This document shows positions 1-6,267 of a stretch of DNA of 12,280 nucleotides, in pieces. The DNA lies in contig JAFTHJ010000131.1 in assembly GCA_017457465.1 (NCBI GenBank), forward strand, positions 1-12,280. Direction: 5' to 3'. Position 1 is the stretch's first letter, and each line of letters begins with the position of its first letter. The notes under the pieces were generated by a model. The model was not told where the DNA came from and ran no database searches. It saw only the letters and a program-made list of their open reading frames with translations. The translations under genes and the position numbers were made by a program. Origin of the DNA: Clostridia bacterium. Its GTDB lineage: Bacteria > Bacillota > Clostridia > Oscillospirales > CAG-272.

Positions 1-94
1 TGTATTGCATCATCACGCTATAATCAAGCGGAGTCTTATAGTCCAGAATGTTTTTTTGTGTGTTTATTTTTGCCGTGTTTTCACCAAAGTTCAT
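1..94 (-). CDS. N-terminal fragment of an unrecognised protein
   Basis: An open frame runs leftward from an ATG at 94-92 to the window edge without a stop, giving 31 codons. The peptide begins MNFGENTAKINTQKNI and continues LDYKTPLDYSVMMQY. The start is supported by a purine-rich GGGAGAG just upstream (about 5 bases from ATG). The visible part is hydrophilic, with no signal peptide or membrane segment. I do not recognise the family from so short a piece. It is divergent from the tRNA-Thr gene, separated by about 190 bases of AT-rich leader and promoter sequence. Confidence 0.55.
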   Translation of the reverse strand, partial: MNFGENTAKINTQKNILDYKTPLDYSVMMQY

Positions 95-122
95 AAGTCT
101 CTCCCGTCTTTTATTAATAATC

Positions 123-145
123 AAAAAGCCTTACCTCGGCTCTTT
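123..145 (-). terminator. possible leader hairpin (attenuator-like) before the left-edge gene
   Basis: Read on the minus strand, AAAGAGCC pairs with GGCTTTTT around a 7-base loop GAGGTAA (8 pairs, one G-U), and the 3' arm ends in a T-run. This looks like a weak intrinsic terminator lying in the leader of the left-edge gene, about 29 bases before its start. The stem core is only four strong pairs, so it may be chance. No riboswitch fold is recognised around it. Confidence 0.25.
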
Positions 146-174
146 ATTTTAATCATATGACGGCGCTCTCTTAA
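146..174 (-). promoter_or_regulatory. candidate promoter of the left-edge gene
   Basis: On the minus strand there is a TTAAGA -35 (positions 174-169), a 17-base spacer, and a TAAAAT -10 (151-146). The -10 is close to consensus; the -35 matches only four of six bases. It would place the start of transcription just upstream of the leader hairpin at 123-145. Confidence 0.3.
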
Positions 175-229
175 TAATCACTCAAAACCGAATATTAAAT
201 ATTTTATTTACTTTATTTTCAAAAACATC

Positions 230-258
230 TTGACAAACCCTGCTGTTATCAGTATAAT
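230..258 (+). promoter_or_regulatory. consensus sigma-A promoter for tRNA-Thr
   Basis: A perfect TTGACA (230-235), 17-base spacer and perfect TATAAT (253-258) lie 27 bases before the tRNA. Such a full match to the vegetative sigma consensus, with AT-rich sequence upstream of the -35 that could act as an UP element, is typical of strong stable-RNA promoters. Confidence 0.9.
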
Positions 259-285
259 AGTAATGTTGTTCAAAAGAACGGAGTT

Positions 286-361
286 GCTGGTGTAGCACAG
301 TCGGTAGTGCAGCTGATTCGTAATCAGCAGGTCGTGTGTTCGAGTCACATCACCAGCTCCA
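286..361 (+). tRNA. tRNA-Thr, anticodon CGT, with encoded CCA
   Basis: The cloverleaf can be drawn in full. The acceptor stem is GCTGGTG (286-292) with CACCAGC (351-357). The D stem is GCAC/GTGC (295-298, 307-310). The anticodon stem is GCTGA/TCAGC (312-316, 324-328) around the loop TTCGTAA with anticodon CGT at 319-321, which reads ACG (Thr). The T stem is GTGTG/CACAT (334-338, 346-350) with loop TTCGAGT. The discriminator base is T358 and CCA is encoded at 359-361. It stands alone with its own promoter and terminator. There is no sign of an integrated element at its 3' end: the next gene starts with its own promoter, and no duplicated tRNA tail is seen within the window. Confidence 0.97.
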
Positions 362-363
362 TT

Positions 364-396
364 CCCTCCCGAAGCATCGGGAGGGTTTTGCTTTTT
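364..396 (+). terminator. intrinsic terminator of tRNA-Thr
   Basis: CCCTCCCGA (364-372) pairs perfectly with TCGGGAGGG (377-385) around the loop AGCA, followed by TTTTGCTTTTT. This strong hairpin begins only two bases after the tRNA CCA end. The T-tract directly abuts the -35 of the next promoter. Confidence 0.92.
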
Positions 397-397
397 C

Positions 398-426
398 TTG
401 ACAAAAGAGAGCTATTGTGATACACT
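398..426 (+). promoter_or_regulatory. promoter of the HTH/nuclease-like gene
   Basis: TTGACA (398-403), a 17-base spacer and TACACT (421-426), with a TG one base before the -10 (418-419, extended -10). Predicted transcription start is near 433, which gives a leader of only about 15 bases containing the Shine-Dalgarno site. The promoter sits right behind the tRNA terminator. Confidence 0.7.
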
Positions 427-447
427 AAAACCAAAGGCGGTGAGTAT

Positions 448-1992
448 ATGTTTCTTAACTTTGACAAGCAATTAATGACTACACACCCTAATCTCTATTC
501 AAAGGTCAGAGAAAAATGTGTCCTTCAATACGACCTTCCTATGGTAAGAGATACGGACTGCGTATGGTTCGGAAAATATCATAATTTCTATATGTTCTGG
601 ATAAAAGAAAGGCGCGGTGTATTATATTTCAACTCGCGTCTGCGTTATGAGAAATCAAGGTATGAAAACTTTATAAGGCTTCCCTTTACCGACGAAAACG
701 AGGAACAAATACTGAAAATCATAGACGACCTATACGCGAACTATCTTGAGGTAGTATCCTCGGGCGACTCTGACGCTCTGTTTGCCGCATCTCCTCTTTA
801 TCAGTCACACTCAAAAGCAGATAAAGCCTCGCAAACGCTTACAGAGGCACATATTATCTGGGGAGAATTATCCGAAAAAGTATCGCAAGGCTTTTTGCAT
901 TCCATAAACGAAGATTTGGATTTTTCCGATGATGAGAGCAAGATATTCAAAGATATCGGTGGGCTGCTTATCTCACTCTTTGAAAAAACCTTGGAGGTTG
1001 CCACAGGCTTCTCCGCCGCAAGAGAAAGAAAAATCATTCTTTTTCAGGAATACACTGAATCCGACAAAACGACACTTGCCGACCTTGGTGAAAAATATTC
1101 GGTATCAAGAGAGCAAATAAGGCATAGAAAGCTATATATAGAAAAAAATCTCACCTCACTTTTCAGCCGTCTTTTATGGCTGAACGCAGAGGATACGATA
1201 AGGCAGATAACAGAGCTTGACGAGTATCTCGCCAAAACAGAATATAATATTGTTCCTTGCCTTTGTGTCGGTCTTTACGATATATCAAACAAAAAAAGAG
1301 ACGCTATAATCAGAATGTTCTTTTCAAGCATTTCCGATGAGCTGATAAAGATATGCAAGGAATTTTTACCGAAGCTTATCGATACACATAAGGAAAAGGA
1401 AAGAGCGGCGGACTCTTGGGCGATATATGAGAAAAAAATAGTGTATCCATCGGACATATTTGCCGACTCCACGGCGGATATCAAACAATTCGATGATAGC
1501 AATTTTTTTGACTATCACCGACGGATAGAGGCTAAATTTTCAAAGTTTCCCAATGATATCGAGGTTATCCGAACGCCGGATATAGTCTATTACTCATCAA
1601 GCACGACCGACCACCGCCCCGATTTCCTTTTAATAACGCCTGACAGGAGAACGGTACTGGTGTTAGTTATCCCAACGGTAAATATGGCTATTATTTACAA
1701 TATCACACGTTGCAACGCATTACATAGCTTTTGCAAGGAAAACGGCTTCGGATATCTGATTATCGATGACCGAAACAATTCTATTTTCGATTTGAAGTCG
1801 AAGGAGCTTGATTCAGCGCTTTGCGAGGAGCTTAACAGAATTCTTGACACAAATTCAATGATATTCTGGAACGACATAAAGCGACTCAAGGAAGTCTATA
1901 CATTGAGAAACGAAGAAATTGCCGCTTACGTTCTGCAAAACAAGCTTCATTTCACACTTGAGCCATTCTGCATAAAACGGCGAAAGCAATAA
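448..1992 (+). CDS. sigma-70 region 4-like HTH protein with degenerate PD-(D/E)XK-like domain
   Basis: A 514-residue soluble protein, start fixed by GGCGGTGAG shortly before the ATG. Residues 1 to about 195 match nothing I recognise. Residues about 195-245 look like sigma-70 region 4: after an ERKIILFQEY segment, TLADLGEKYSVSREQIRHRK (209-228) has the spacing and the VSREQIR recognition-helix pattern of sigma factors, but no region 2 is present, so it is not a complete sigma factor. In the C-terminal part, RPDFLL (Asp392) followed by VLVLVIP (403-409) resembles the TnsA-like PD-(D/E)XK core, where one expects PDF...(V/I)E(V/I)KP. Here Glu is Leu406 and Lys is Ile408. A later ALHSFCKENGFGYLIIDD stretch also fits that fold. 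I infer a DNA-binding protein with an inactive nuclease-like domain. It is monocistronic. Its function is unknown; it could be a regulator or a remnant of a mobile-element protein. Confidence 0.8.
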   Translation: MFLNFDKQLMTTHPNLYSKVREKCVLQYDLPMVRDTDCVWFGKYHNFYMFWIKERRGVLYFNSRLRYEKSRYENFIRLPFTDENEEQILKIIDDLYANYLEVVSSGDSDALFAASPLYQSHSKADKASQTLTEAHIIWGELSEKVSQGFLHSINEDLDFSDDESKIFKDIGGLLISLFEKTLEVATGFSAARERKIILFQEYTESDKTTLADLGEKYSVSREQIRHRKLYIEKNLTSLFSRLLWLNAEDTIRQITELDEYLAKTEYNIVPCLCVGLYDISNKKRDAIIRMFFSSISDELIKICKEFLPKLIDTHKEKERAADSWAIYEKKIVYPSDIFADSTADIKQFDDSNFFDYHRRIEAKFSKFPNDIEVIRTPDIVYYSSSTTDHRPDFLLITPDRRTVLVLVIPTVNMAIIYNITRCNALHSFCKENGFGYLIIDDRNNSIFDLKSKELDSALCEELNRILDTNSMIFWNDIKRLKEVYTLRNEEIAAYVLQNKLHFTLEPFCIKRRKQ

Positions 1993-1997
1993 TATTG

Positions 1998-2027
1998 AAA
2001 ATCCCTCTACGGAGGGATTTTTGTTTT
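1998..2027 (+). terminator. intrinsic terminator after the HTH gene
   Basis: AAAATCCCTC (1998-2007) pairs with GAGGGATTTT (2012-2021) around the loop TACG, followed by T-rich TGTTTT. It starts five bases after the stop codon and separates this gene from the PTS operon. Confidence 0.88.
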
Positions 2028-2092
2028 CCGAAAAAGGATAAAAAACAAATCTCTTTTAACAACTTTTCGTTTTTCTGTTTAAAAACCGTACT

Positions 2093-2121
2093 TTGTCGCA
2101 AACACTATATACTGATATGAA
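2093..2121 (+). promoter_or_regulatory. candidate promoter of the PTS operon
   Basis: TTGTCG (2093-2098), 17-base spacer, TATGAA (2116-2121) preceded by TG one base upstream (extended -10). Each hexamer matches consensus at four positions. A lone TATACT at 2108-2113 is an alternative -10 but has no fitting -35. I see no antiterminator (RAT-type) stem-loop in the 171-base gap, so GlcT/LicT-type control is not supported by the sequence. Confidence 0.4.
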
Positions 2122-2163
2122 AATTTCAAATTATAACTTTCATAAATTTTCGGAGGTATTATC

Positions 2164-4287
2164 GTGAAAGACAAAATATTCGGGGTTCTGCAACGAGTCG
2201 GGCGCTCATTTATGCTCCCTATCGCTCTGCTCCCCGTAGCTGGTTTGCTTCTAGGAATAGGAAGCTCCTTTACCAATCCAACGACTCTTGAAACCTATAA
2301 TCTCACAGGTATAATCACCGAGGGTGGTCTGCTTTACACCATTCTCGATATAATGAGTAAAACTGGAAGCGTTATTTTCGATAACCTTGCCCTGCTCTTT
2401 GCTATGGGTGTAGCTATCGGTATGGCAAAAAAAGAGAAAGAGGTAGCGGCTCTTTCGGGCGCTATCGCTTATCTCGTTATGAACACTGCTATCAGTGCAT
2501 TGATAACTGCCAAGGGCGGTGTTGAGGCTATGGCGGCAAACTCCACGGCGACCTCGCTCGGAATAACAACTCTGCAAATGGGTGTTTTCGGCGGTATTAT
2601 CGTCGGTCTTGGCGTTGCGGCGCTTCACAACAGATTCTATAAGATAAAGCTCCCTCAAGTTCTCTCGTTCTTCGGCGGAACGCGATTCGTCCCCATAATA
2701 TCCAGCTTGGTGTATCTCCTTGTGGGCGTGGCAATGTTCTTTATCTGGCCTGTTGTTCAGGGGTGGATAGCGGGGCTTGGAAGCCTTGTTTTGCGCTCGG
2801 GATACGCGGGAACCTGGATATACGGTATCATCGAGAGAGCCCTTATCCCCTTTGGTCTGCACCATGTTTTCTATATTCCGTTCTGGCAGACAGAGCTTGG
2901 CGGAACTATGATTATCGACGGCGTGACAGTTTCGGGTGCGCAAAATATCTTCTTTGCGGAACTCGCGTCCAAATCCACCGAGCAATTCTCTGTTTCGGCA
3001 ACAAGATTTATGTCGGGTAAATTCCCATTTATGATATTCGGTCTCCCCGCGGCGGCGTTCGCTATCTACAGATGCGCACGTCCCGAAAAGAAAAAAGTGG
3101 TCGGCGGTCTGCTTCTCTCGGCAGCGCTCACCTCTCTGCTTACGGGTATAACCGAGCCTATTGAGTTCACATTCCTGTTTGTCGCGCCCATTATGTATGT
3201 CGTGCATTGTATCCTCGCGGGACTTTCCTATATGCTTATGCACGTTCTCGGCGTCGGAGTTGGTATGACCTTCTCGGGAGGTGTTATAGACCTTACGCTC
3301 TTCGGTATACTTCAGGGCAACGCAAAGACAAACTGGCTCTGGATAGTGGCTGTAGGTCTCGTTTACGCGGTAATTTACTATTTCATCTTCTACTTTATGA
3401 TAACAAAGCTCAATCTGAAAACACCAGGACGTGAGCTTGATGACGAGGAGACAAAGCTCTATACAAGGGCGGATGTCGAGGCAAGAAAGTCTGCGGCTTC
3501 CTCAAAGGACAACTCTAATATGCACAGCGCTATGATACTGAAGGGGCTTGGCGGCAAGTCGAATATTTCGGATATCGACTGTTGCGCCACAAGACTCCGA
3601 GTAACCGTGGTATCTCCCGACGGTGTTGACGATTCGCTGCTGAAGCAGAGCGGTGCCTCTGGCGTAATTCACAAGGGCAACGGAGTGCAGATAATATACG
3701 GTCCGCAGGTATCTGTGGTAAAATCTCACCTTGAGGACTTTATGGACTCTCCCGAGTCGGAAAAGCTTGATAGCTTTTTCTCGGACAGTGTCGGGGAAAC
3801 CGAAGCGAATGAATCAAGGAGCAGCAGGAGGCTTGGAAGCGAGGAGCTATTTGCTCATCTCAAGGGAAATATCATTCCGCTCGAAAAGGTAGACGATGAG
3901 GCTTTTGCAACCAAGGCTCTCGGGGACGGAGTTGCCATTGAGCCTTCGGAGGGTAAGCTTTACGCTCCCTGCGACGGAAAGATAAGCTCTCTGTTTGAGA
4001 CTAATCACGCAATCAATCTGATATCGGACAGGGGTTGCGAAATTCTGCTTCACATTGGAATTGATACGGTAAAGCTTGGCGGAAAGTTCTTCCAAGTTCA
4101 CGTCAAGGAAGGTCAGAGGATACGCCGCGGGGAGCTTCTTATCTCCTTTGATATGGCGGAAATCAGAAAGGCGGGCTACAAGCTTACAACCCCCCTGATA
4201 ATCTGCAACACCGAGGATTACGGAAGCATAAATGTTATCGGTTCCGCTCACATTGCTGTGGGAGACAAGCTCATATCGCTTGAATAA
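2164..4287 (+). CDS. ptsG: PTS glucose/N-acetylglucosamine-type transporter, fused EIICBA
   Basis: A 707-residue membrane permease that imports a hexose and phosphorylates it on entry. The start is GTG, placed by GGAGGT six bases upstream. The EIIC domain (about 1-425) has multiple hydrophobic helices, FGLHHVF (230-236) and the sugar-binding motif TEPIEF (330-335). It ends at LNLKTPGRE, as in the glucose family. The EIIB domain (about 455-535) has the phosphocysteine Cys474 in CATRLRV. The EIIA domain (about 565-707) has His615 (TNHA) and phospho-accepting His630 (LLHIGIDTV). The 30-residue acidic/Ser-rich linker before EIIA is variable in this family. All catalytic residues are present, so the protein should be functional. 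Overall similarity to E. coli PtsG is closer than to NagE in the EIIC motifs, so glucose is the best guess; GlcNAc or a maltose/glucose MalX-like substrate cannot be excluded. ptsH follows after 32 bases. Confidence 0.93.
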   Translation: MKDKIFGVLQRVGRSFMLPIALLPVAGLLLGIGSSFTNPTTLETYNLTGIITEGGLLYTILDIMSKTGSVIFDNLALLFAMGVAIGMAKKEKEVAALSGAIAYLVMNTAISALITAKGGVEAMAANSTATSLGITTLQMGVFGGIIVGLGVAALHNRFYKIKLPQVLSFFGGTRFVPIISSLVYLLVGVAMFFIWPVVQGWIAGLGSLVLRSGYAGTWIYGIIERALIPFGLHHVFYIPFWQTELGGTMIIDGVTVSGAQNIFFAELASKSTEQFSVSATRFMSGKFPFMIFGLPAAAFAIYRCARPEKKKVVGGLLLSAALTSLLTGITEPIEFTFLFVAPIMYVVHCILAGLSYMLMHVLGVGVGMTFSGGVIDLTLFGILQGNAKTNWLWIVAVGLVYAVIYYFIFYFMITKLNLKTPGRELDDEETKLYTRADVEARKSAASSKDNSNMHSAMILKGLGGKSNISDIDCCATRLRVTVVSPDGVDDSLLKQSGASGVIHKGNGVQIIYGPQVSVVKSHLEDFMDSPESEKLDSFFSDSVGETEANESRSSRRLGSEELFAHLKGNIIPLEKVDDEAFATKALGDGVAIEPSEGKLYAPCDGKISSLFETNHAINLISDRGCEILLHIGIDTVKLGGKFFQVHVKEGQRIRRGELLISFDMAEIRKAGYKLTTPLIICNTEDYGSINVIGSAHIAVGDKLISLE

Positions 4288-4319
4288 GGACTGATATTTA
4301 CAAGAAAGGAATTACTGTA

Positions 4320-4577
4320 ATGCAAAGCTTCACCTATACAATAAAGGATGAAATAGGTATTCACGCAAGACCCGCGGGGTTACTTGCCAAGACCGCCAAG
4401 GGATTCAAGAGCGATATTCTCATTGAAAAAAACGGTAAGATGGTAAACGCCACAAAGCTTATGATGCTTATGGGGCTTGGTGTCAGATGCGGGGAGACGG
4501 TAAAGGTCTCGGTTGTCGGAGAGGACGAGGAAGAAGCGGCGGCAGCTATGAAGGCATTTTTTGAAAATAATCTTTGA
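4320..4577 (+). CDS. ptsH: HPr-family phosphocarrier protein lacking Ser46
   Basis: An 85-residue cytosolic phosphocarrier that passes phosphate from Enzyme I to EIIA. The active-site motif GIHARPA places the phosphorylated His at residue 15 and its partner Arg at 17, exactly as in the family, and the length is normal. The start is preceded by AGAAAGGA. The regulatory site differs. Aligned with Bacillus HPr (VNLKSIMGVMSLG), this protein reads VNATKLMMLMGLG, so position 46 is Lys and not Ser. HPr kinase/phosphorylase therefore has no Ser46 to modify, and CcpA coactivation by P-Ser-HPr would not be expected from this copy. Alternatively it may be one of several HPr paralogues. Its place between ptsG and ptsI argues that it is the working general carrier. 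Confidence 0.94.
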   Translation: MQSFTYTIKDEIGIHARPAGLLAKTAKGFKSDILIEKNGKMVNATKLMMLMGLGVRCGETVKVSVVGEDEEEAAAAMKAFFENNL

Positions 4578-4596
4578 TTTACAGGGGGCGTAAGAT

Positions 4597-6231
4597 ATGC
4601 TCAAATTCAGCGGAAAAGGCGTCTTTGGCGCAATAGCGATAGGAAAAATATCGGTCTTTAAAAAGCAGGAAACTCATATCCGCCGCTCCCATATAGCAAA
4701 TCCCGAAGCGGAGCTTGAGAGAGTCAGGGTAGCAAAGGAAAAAGCCTTTGTTCAGCTCTCGGAGATATATGAAAAGGCGCTTCGGGAGGTTGGGGAGACC
4801 AATGCCCAGATATTCGAGATTCATATGATGATGCTTGAGGACGACGATTACAACGACTCTATTCGGCATATCATTGAAAGTCAGTCGGTCAATGCCGAAT
4901 ACGCCATTTCTCTGACTTCGAAAAATTTCACGGCTATGTTCGCCTCTATGGATGATGCCTATATGCAGGCGAGAGCCGCTGACGTAAAGGATATTTCAGA
5001 CAGGCTTATTACCTGTATGGAGCAAGGCGGAGGCGACGAATCGCCCTCGGATGTAAGCACTATAATATGCGCCGATGACCTGACACCAAGCGAAACCGTT
5101 CTGCTTGACAAGGACAAGATACTTGCCTTTGTGACCGCTTACGGCTCCTCAAACTCACACACGGCGATACTGGCGAGAAATATGAACATTCCCGCGGTTA
5201 TCGGTGTCGGTAAGGAGTTTATTGGGTGTATTCGCGACGGAGACACGGCGGCTGTTGACGGTTTTACAGGAGAGGTATTTATAAATCCCGACAAAAAAAC
5301 TCTCACCGCAATTGAAGCCAAGCAGCGGGAAGACCTTGAAAAAAAGGAGCTTCTCAAGAAGCTCAAGGGCAAAGAAAGCGTCACGCTCGACGGAACGCGC
5401 GTAAATATATACGCAAATATCGGCGGAGTCGACAATATCGGAGCGGTGATATTAAATGACGCGGGAGGAATAGGACTTTTCAGAAGCGAGTTTCTCTATC
5501 TTGAGAGAAAGGATTACCCCACCGAGCAGGAGCAGTTTGAGGTATACCGAAAGGTGCTTGTAAGTATGTCGGGGAAAAAGGTTATAATCCGCACACTCGA
5601 CATCGGAGCGGATAAAAAAGTCGATTATTTCGGACTTGACGAGGAAGAAAATCCCGCGCTCGGACTTCGGGCAATAAGGATATGTCTTACTCGCCCCGAG
5701 ATATTCAAAACCCAGCTCCGAGCGCTCTTCCGCGCCTCTGTATTCGGAAATCTCGGAATTATGTTTCCTATGATAACGAGCGTATCCGAGCTTGAGCGGA
5801 TACTTGAAATATGCGACGAGGTAAAGACCGAGCTTGACGAAAAAAATATAGAATACAGCGAAAATATCGAGATAGGTATCATGATAGAAACGCCTGCCGC
5901 CGCCATTATAAGCGACAAACTCGCCCCTATGGTGGACTTTTTCAGCGTTGGTACCAACGACCTCACGCAATATACTCTCGCGTGTGACCGACAGAACCCC
6001 AGACTTGAGCCCTTCTGCGACACACATCACGAGGCGGTGATGAAGCTTATCGAGCTATCTGCCAAGAACGCTCACGCGCACGGCGCGTGGATAGGAATAT
6101 GCGGTGAGCTTGCGGCGGACACCTCACTCACAGAGCGCTTTCTGCGAATGGGAATAGACGAGCTTTCTGTCTCTCCCTCATATGTGCTTCGAATAAGAGA
6201 TACTGTAAGAAATATTGATTTAAAAAAATAA
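4597..6231 (+). CDS. ptsI: PTS Enzyme I (phosphoenolpyruvate-protein phosphotransferase)
   Basis: A 544-residue cytosolic enzyme that takes phosphate from phosphoenolpyruvate and hands it to HPr. It starts 19 bases after ptsH with AGGGGGCG as ribosome binding site. The N-terminal HPr-binding/swivel part carries the phospho-His in SSNSHTAILAR (His188). Most relatives read GGRTSHTAI or GGxTSHSAI, so the Gly-Gly-x-Thr part is altered to Gly-Ser-Ser-Asn here. The C-terminal PEP-binding barrel shows RTLDIGADKK, FRTQLRALFRAS-like FKTQLRALFRAS, MFPMI, SVGTNDLTQYTLACDR and the catalytic GICGELA with Cys502. It is about 25 residues shorter than B. subtilis Enzyme I at the C-terminus, ending soon after the last conserved block. 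With the two upstream genes it completes the phosphorelay. Transcription ends at the hairpin at 6236-6261. Confidence 0.96.
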   Translation: MLKFSGKGVFGAIAIGKISVFKKQETHIRRSHIANPEAELERVRVAKEKAFVQLSEIYEKALREVGETNAQIFEIHMMMLEDDDYNDSIRHIIESQSVNAEYAISLTSKNFTAMFASMDDAYMQARAADVKDISDRLITCMEQGGGDESPSDVSTIICADDLTPSETVLLDKDKILAFVTAYGSSNSHTAILARNMNIPAVIGVGKEFIGCIRDGDTAAVDGFTGEVFINPDKKTLTAIEAKQREDLEKKELLKKLKGKESVTLDGTRVNIYANIGGVDNIGAVILNDAGGIGLFRSEFLYLERKDYPTEQEQFEVYRKVLVSMSGKKVIIRTLDIGADKKVDYFGLDEEENPALGLRAIRICLTRPEIFKTQLRALFRASVFGNLGIMFPMITSVSELERILEICDEVKTELDEKNIEYSENIEIGIMIETPAAAIISDKLAPMVDFFSVGTNDLTQYTLACDRQNPRLEPFCDTHHEAVMKLIELSAKNAHAHGAWIGICGELAADTSLTERFLRMGIDELSVSPSYVLRIRDTVRNIDLKK

Positions 6232-6235
6232 ATTT

Positions 6236-6261
6236 GAGGACGGGATTTTATTCCCGTCCTC
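6236..6261. terminator. bidirectional terminator between ptsI and the DUF1015 gene
   Basis: GAGGACGGGA (6236-6245) pairs perfectly with TCCCGTCCTC (6252-6261) around a 6-base AT loop. On the minus strand the hairpin is followed by a T-rich stretch (the complement of 6221-6235), which suits the leftward operon. On the plus strand the tail is only moderately T-rich. It lies 4 bases past the ptsI stop and 6 bases past the stop of the convergent gene. Confidence 0.8.
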
Positions 6262-6267
6262 GTTATC

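Noticed and set aside
448..1992. Calling this gene an RNA polymerase sigma factor
   Set aside because: Only a region-4-like helix-turn-helix is visible; no region 2 (-10 recognition, core binding) can be found in the N-terminal part.
2031..2163. Search for a RAT-type antiterminator or riboswitch before the PTS operon
   Set aside because: The only strong hairpin is the terminator of the previous gene. No conserved antiterminator sequence overlapping a second terminator was seen.
2251..3243. A 330-codon open frame on the minus strand inside the EIICBA gene
   Set aside because: It is fully antisense to a strongly conserved permease, its translation is rich in Arg, His, Glu and Cys with no recognisable motif, and it lacks a good ribosome binding site. 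It is a by-product of codon use.
5452..6030. Long minus-strand open frames (192 and 132 codons) inside ptsI
   Set aside because: Two different antisense frames overlap each other and the conserved Enzyme I barrel. Neither translation resembles a protein family.
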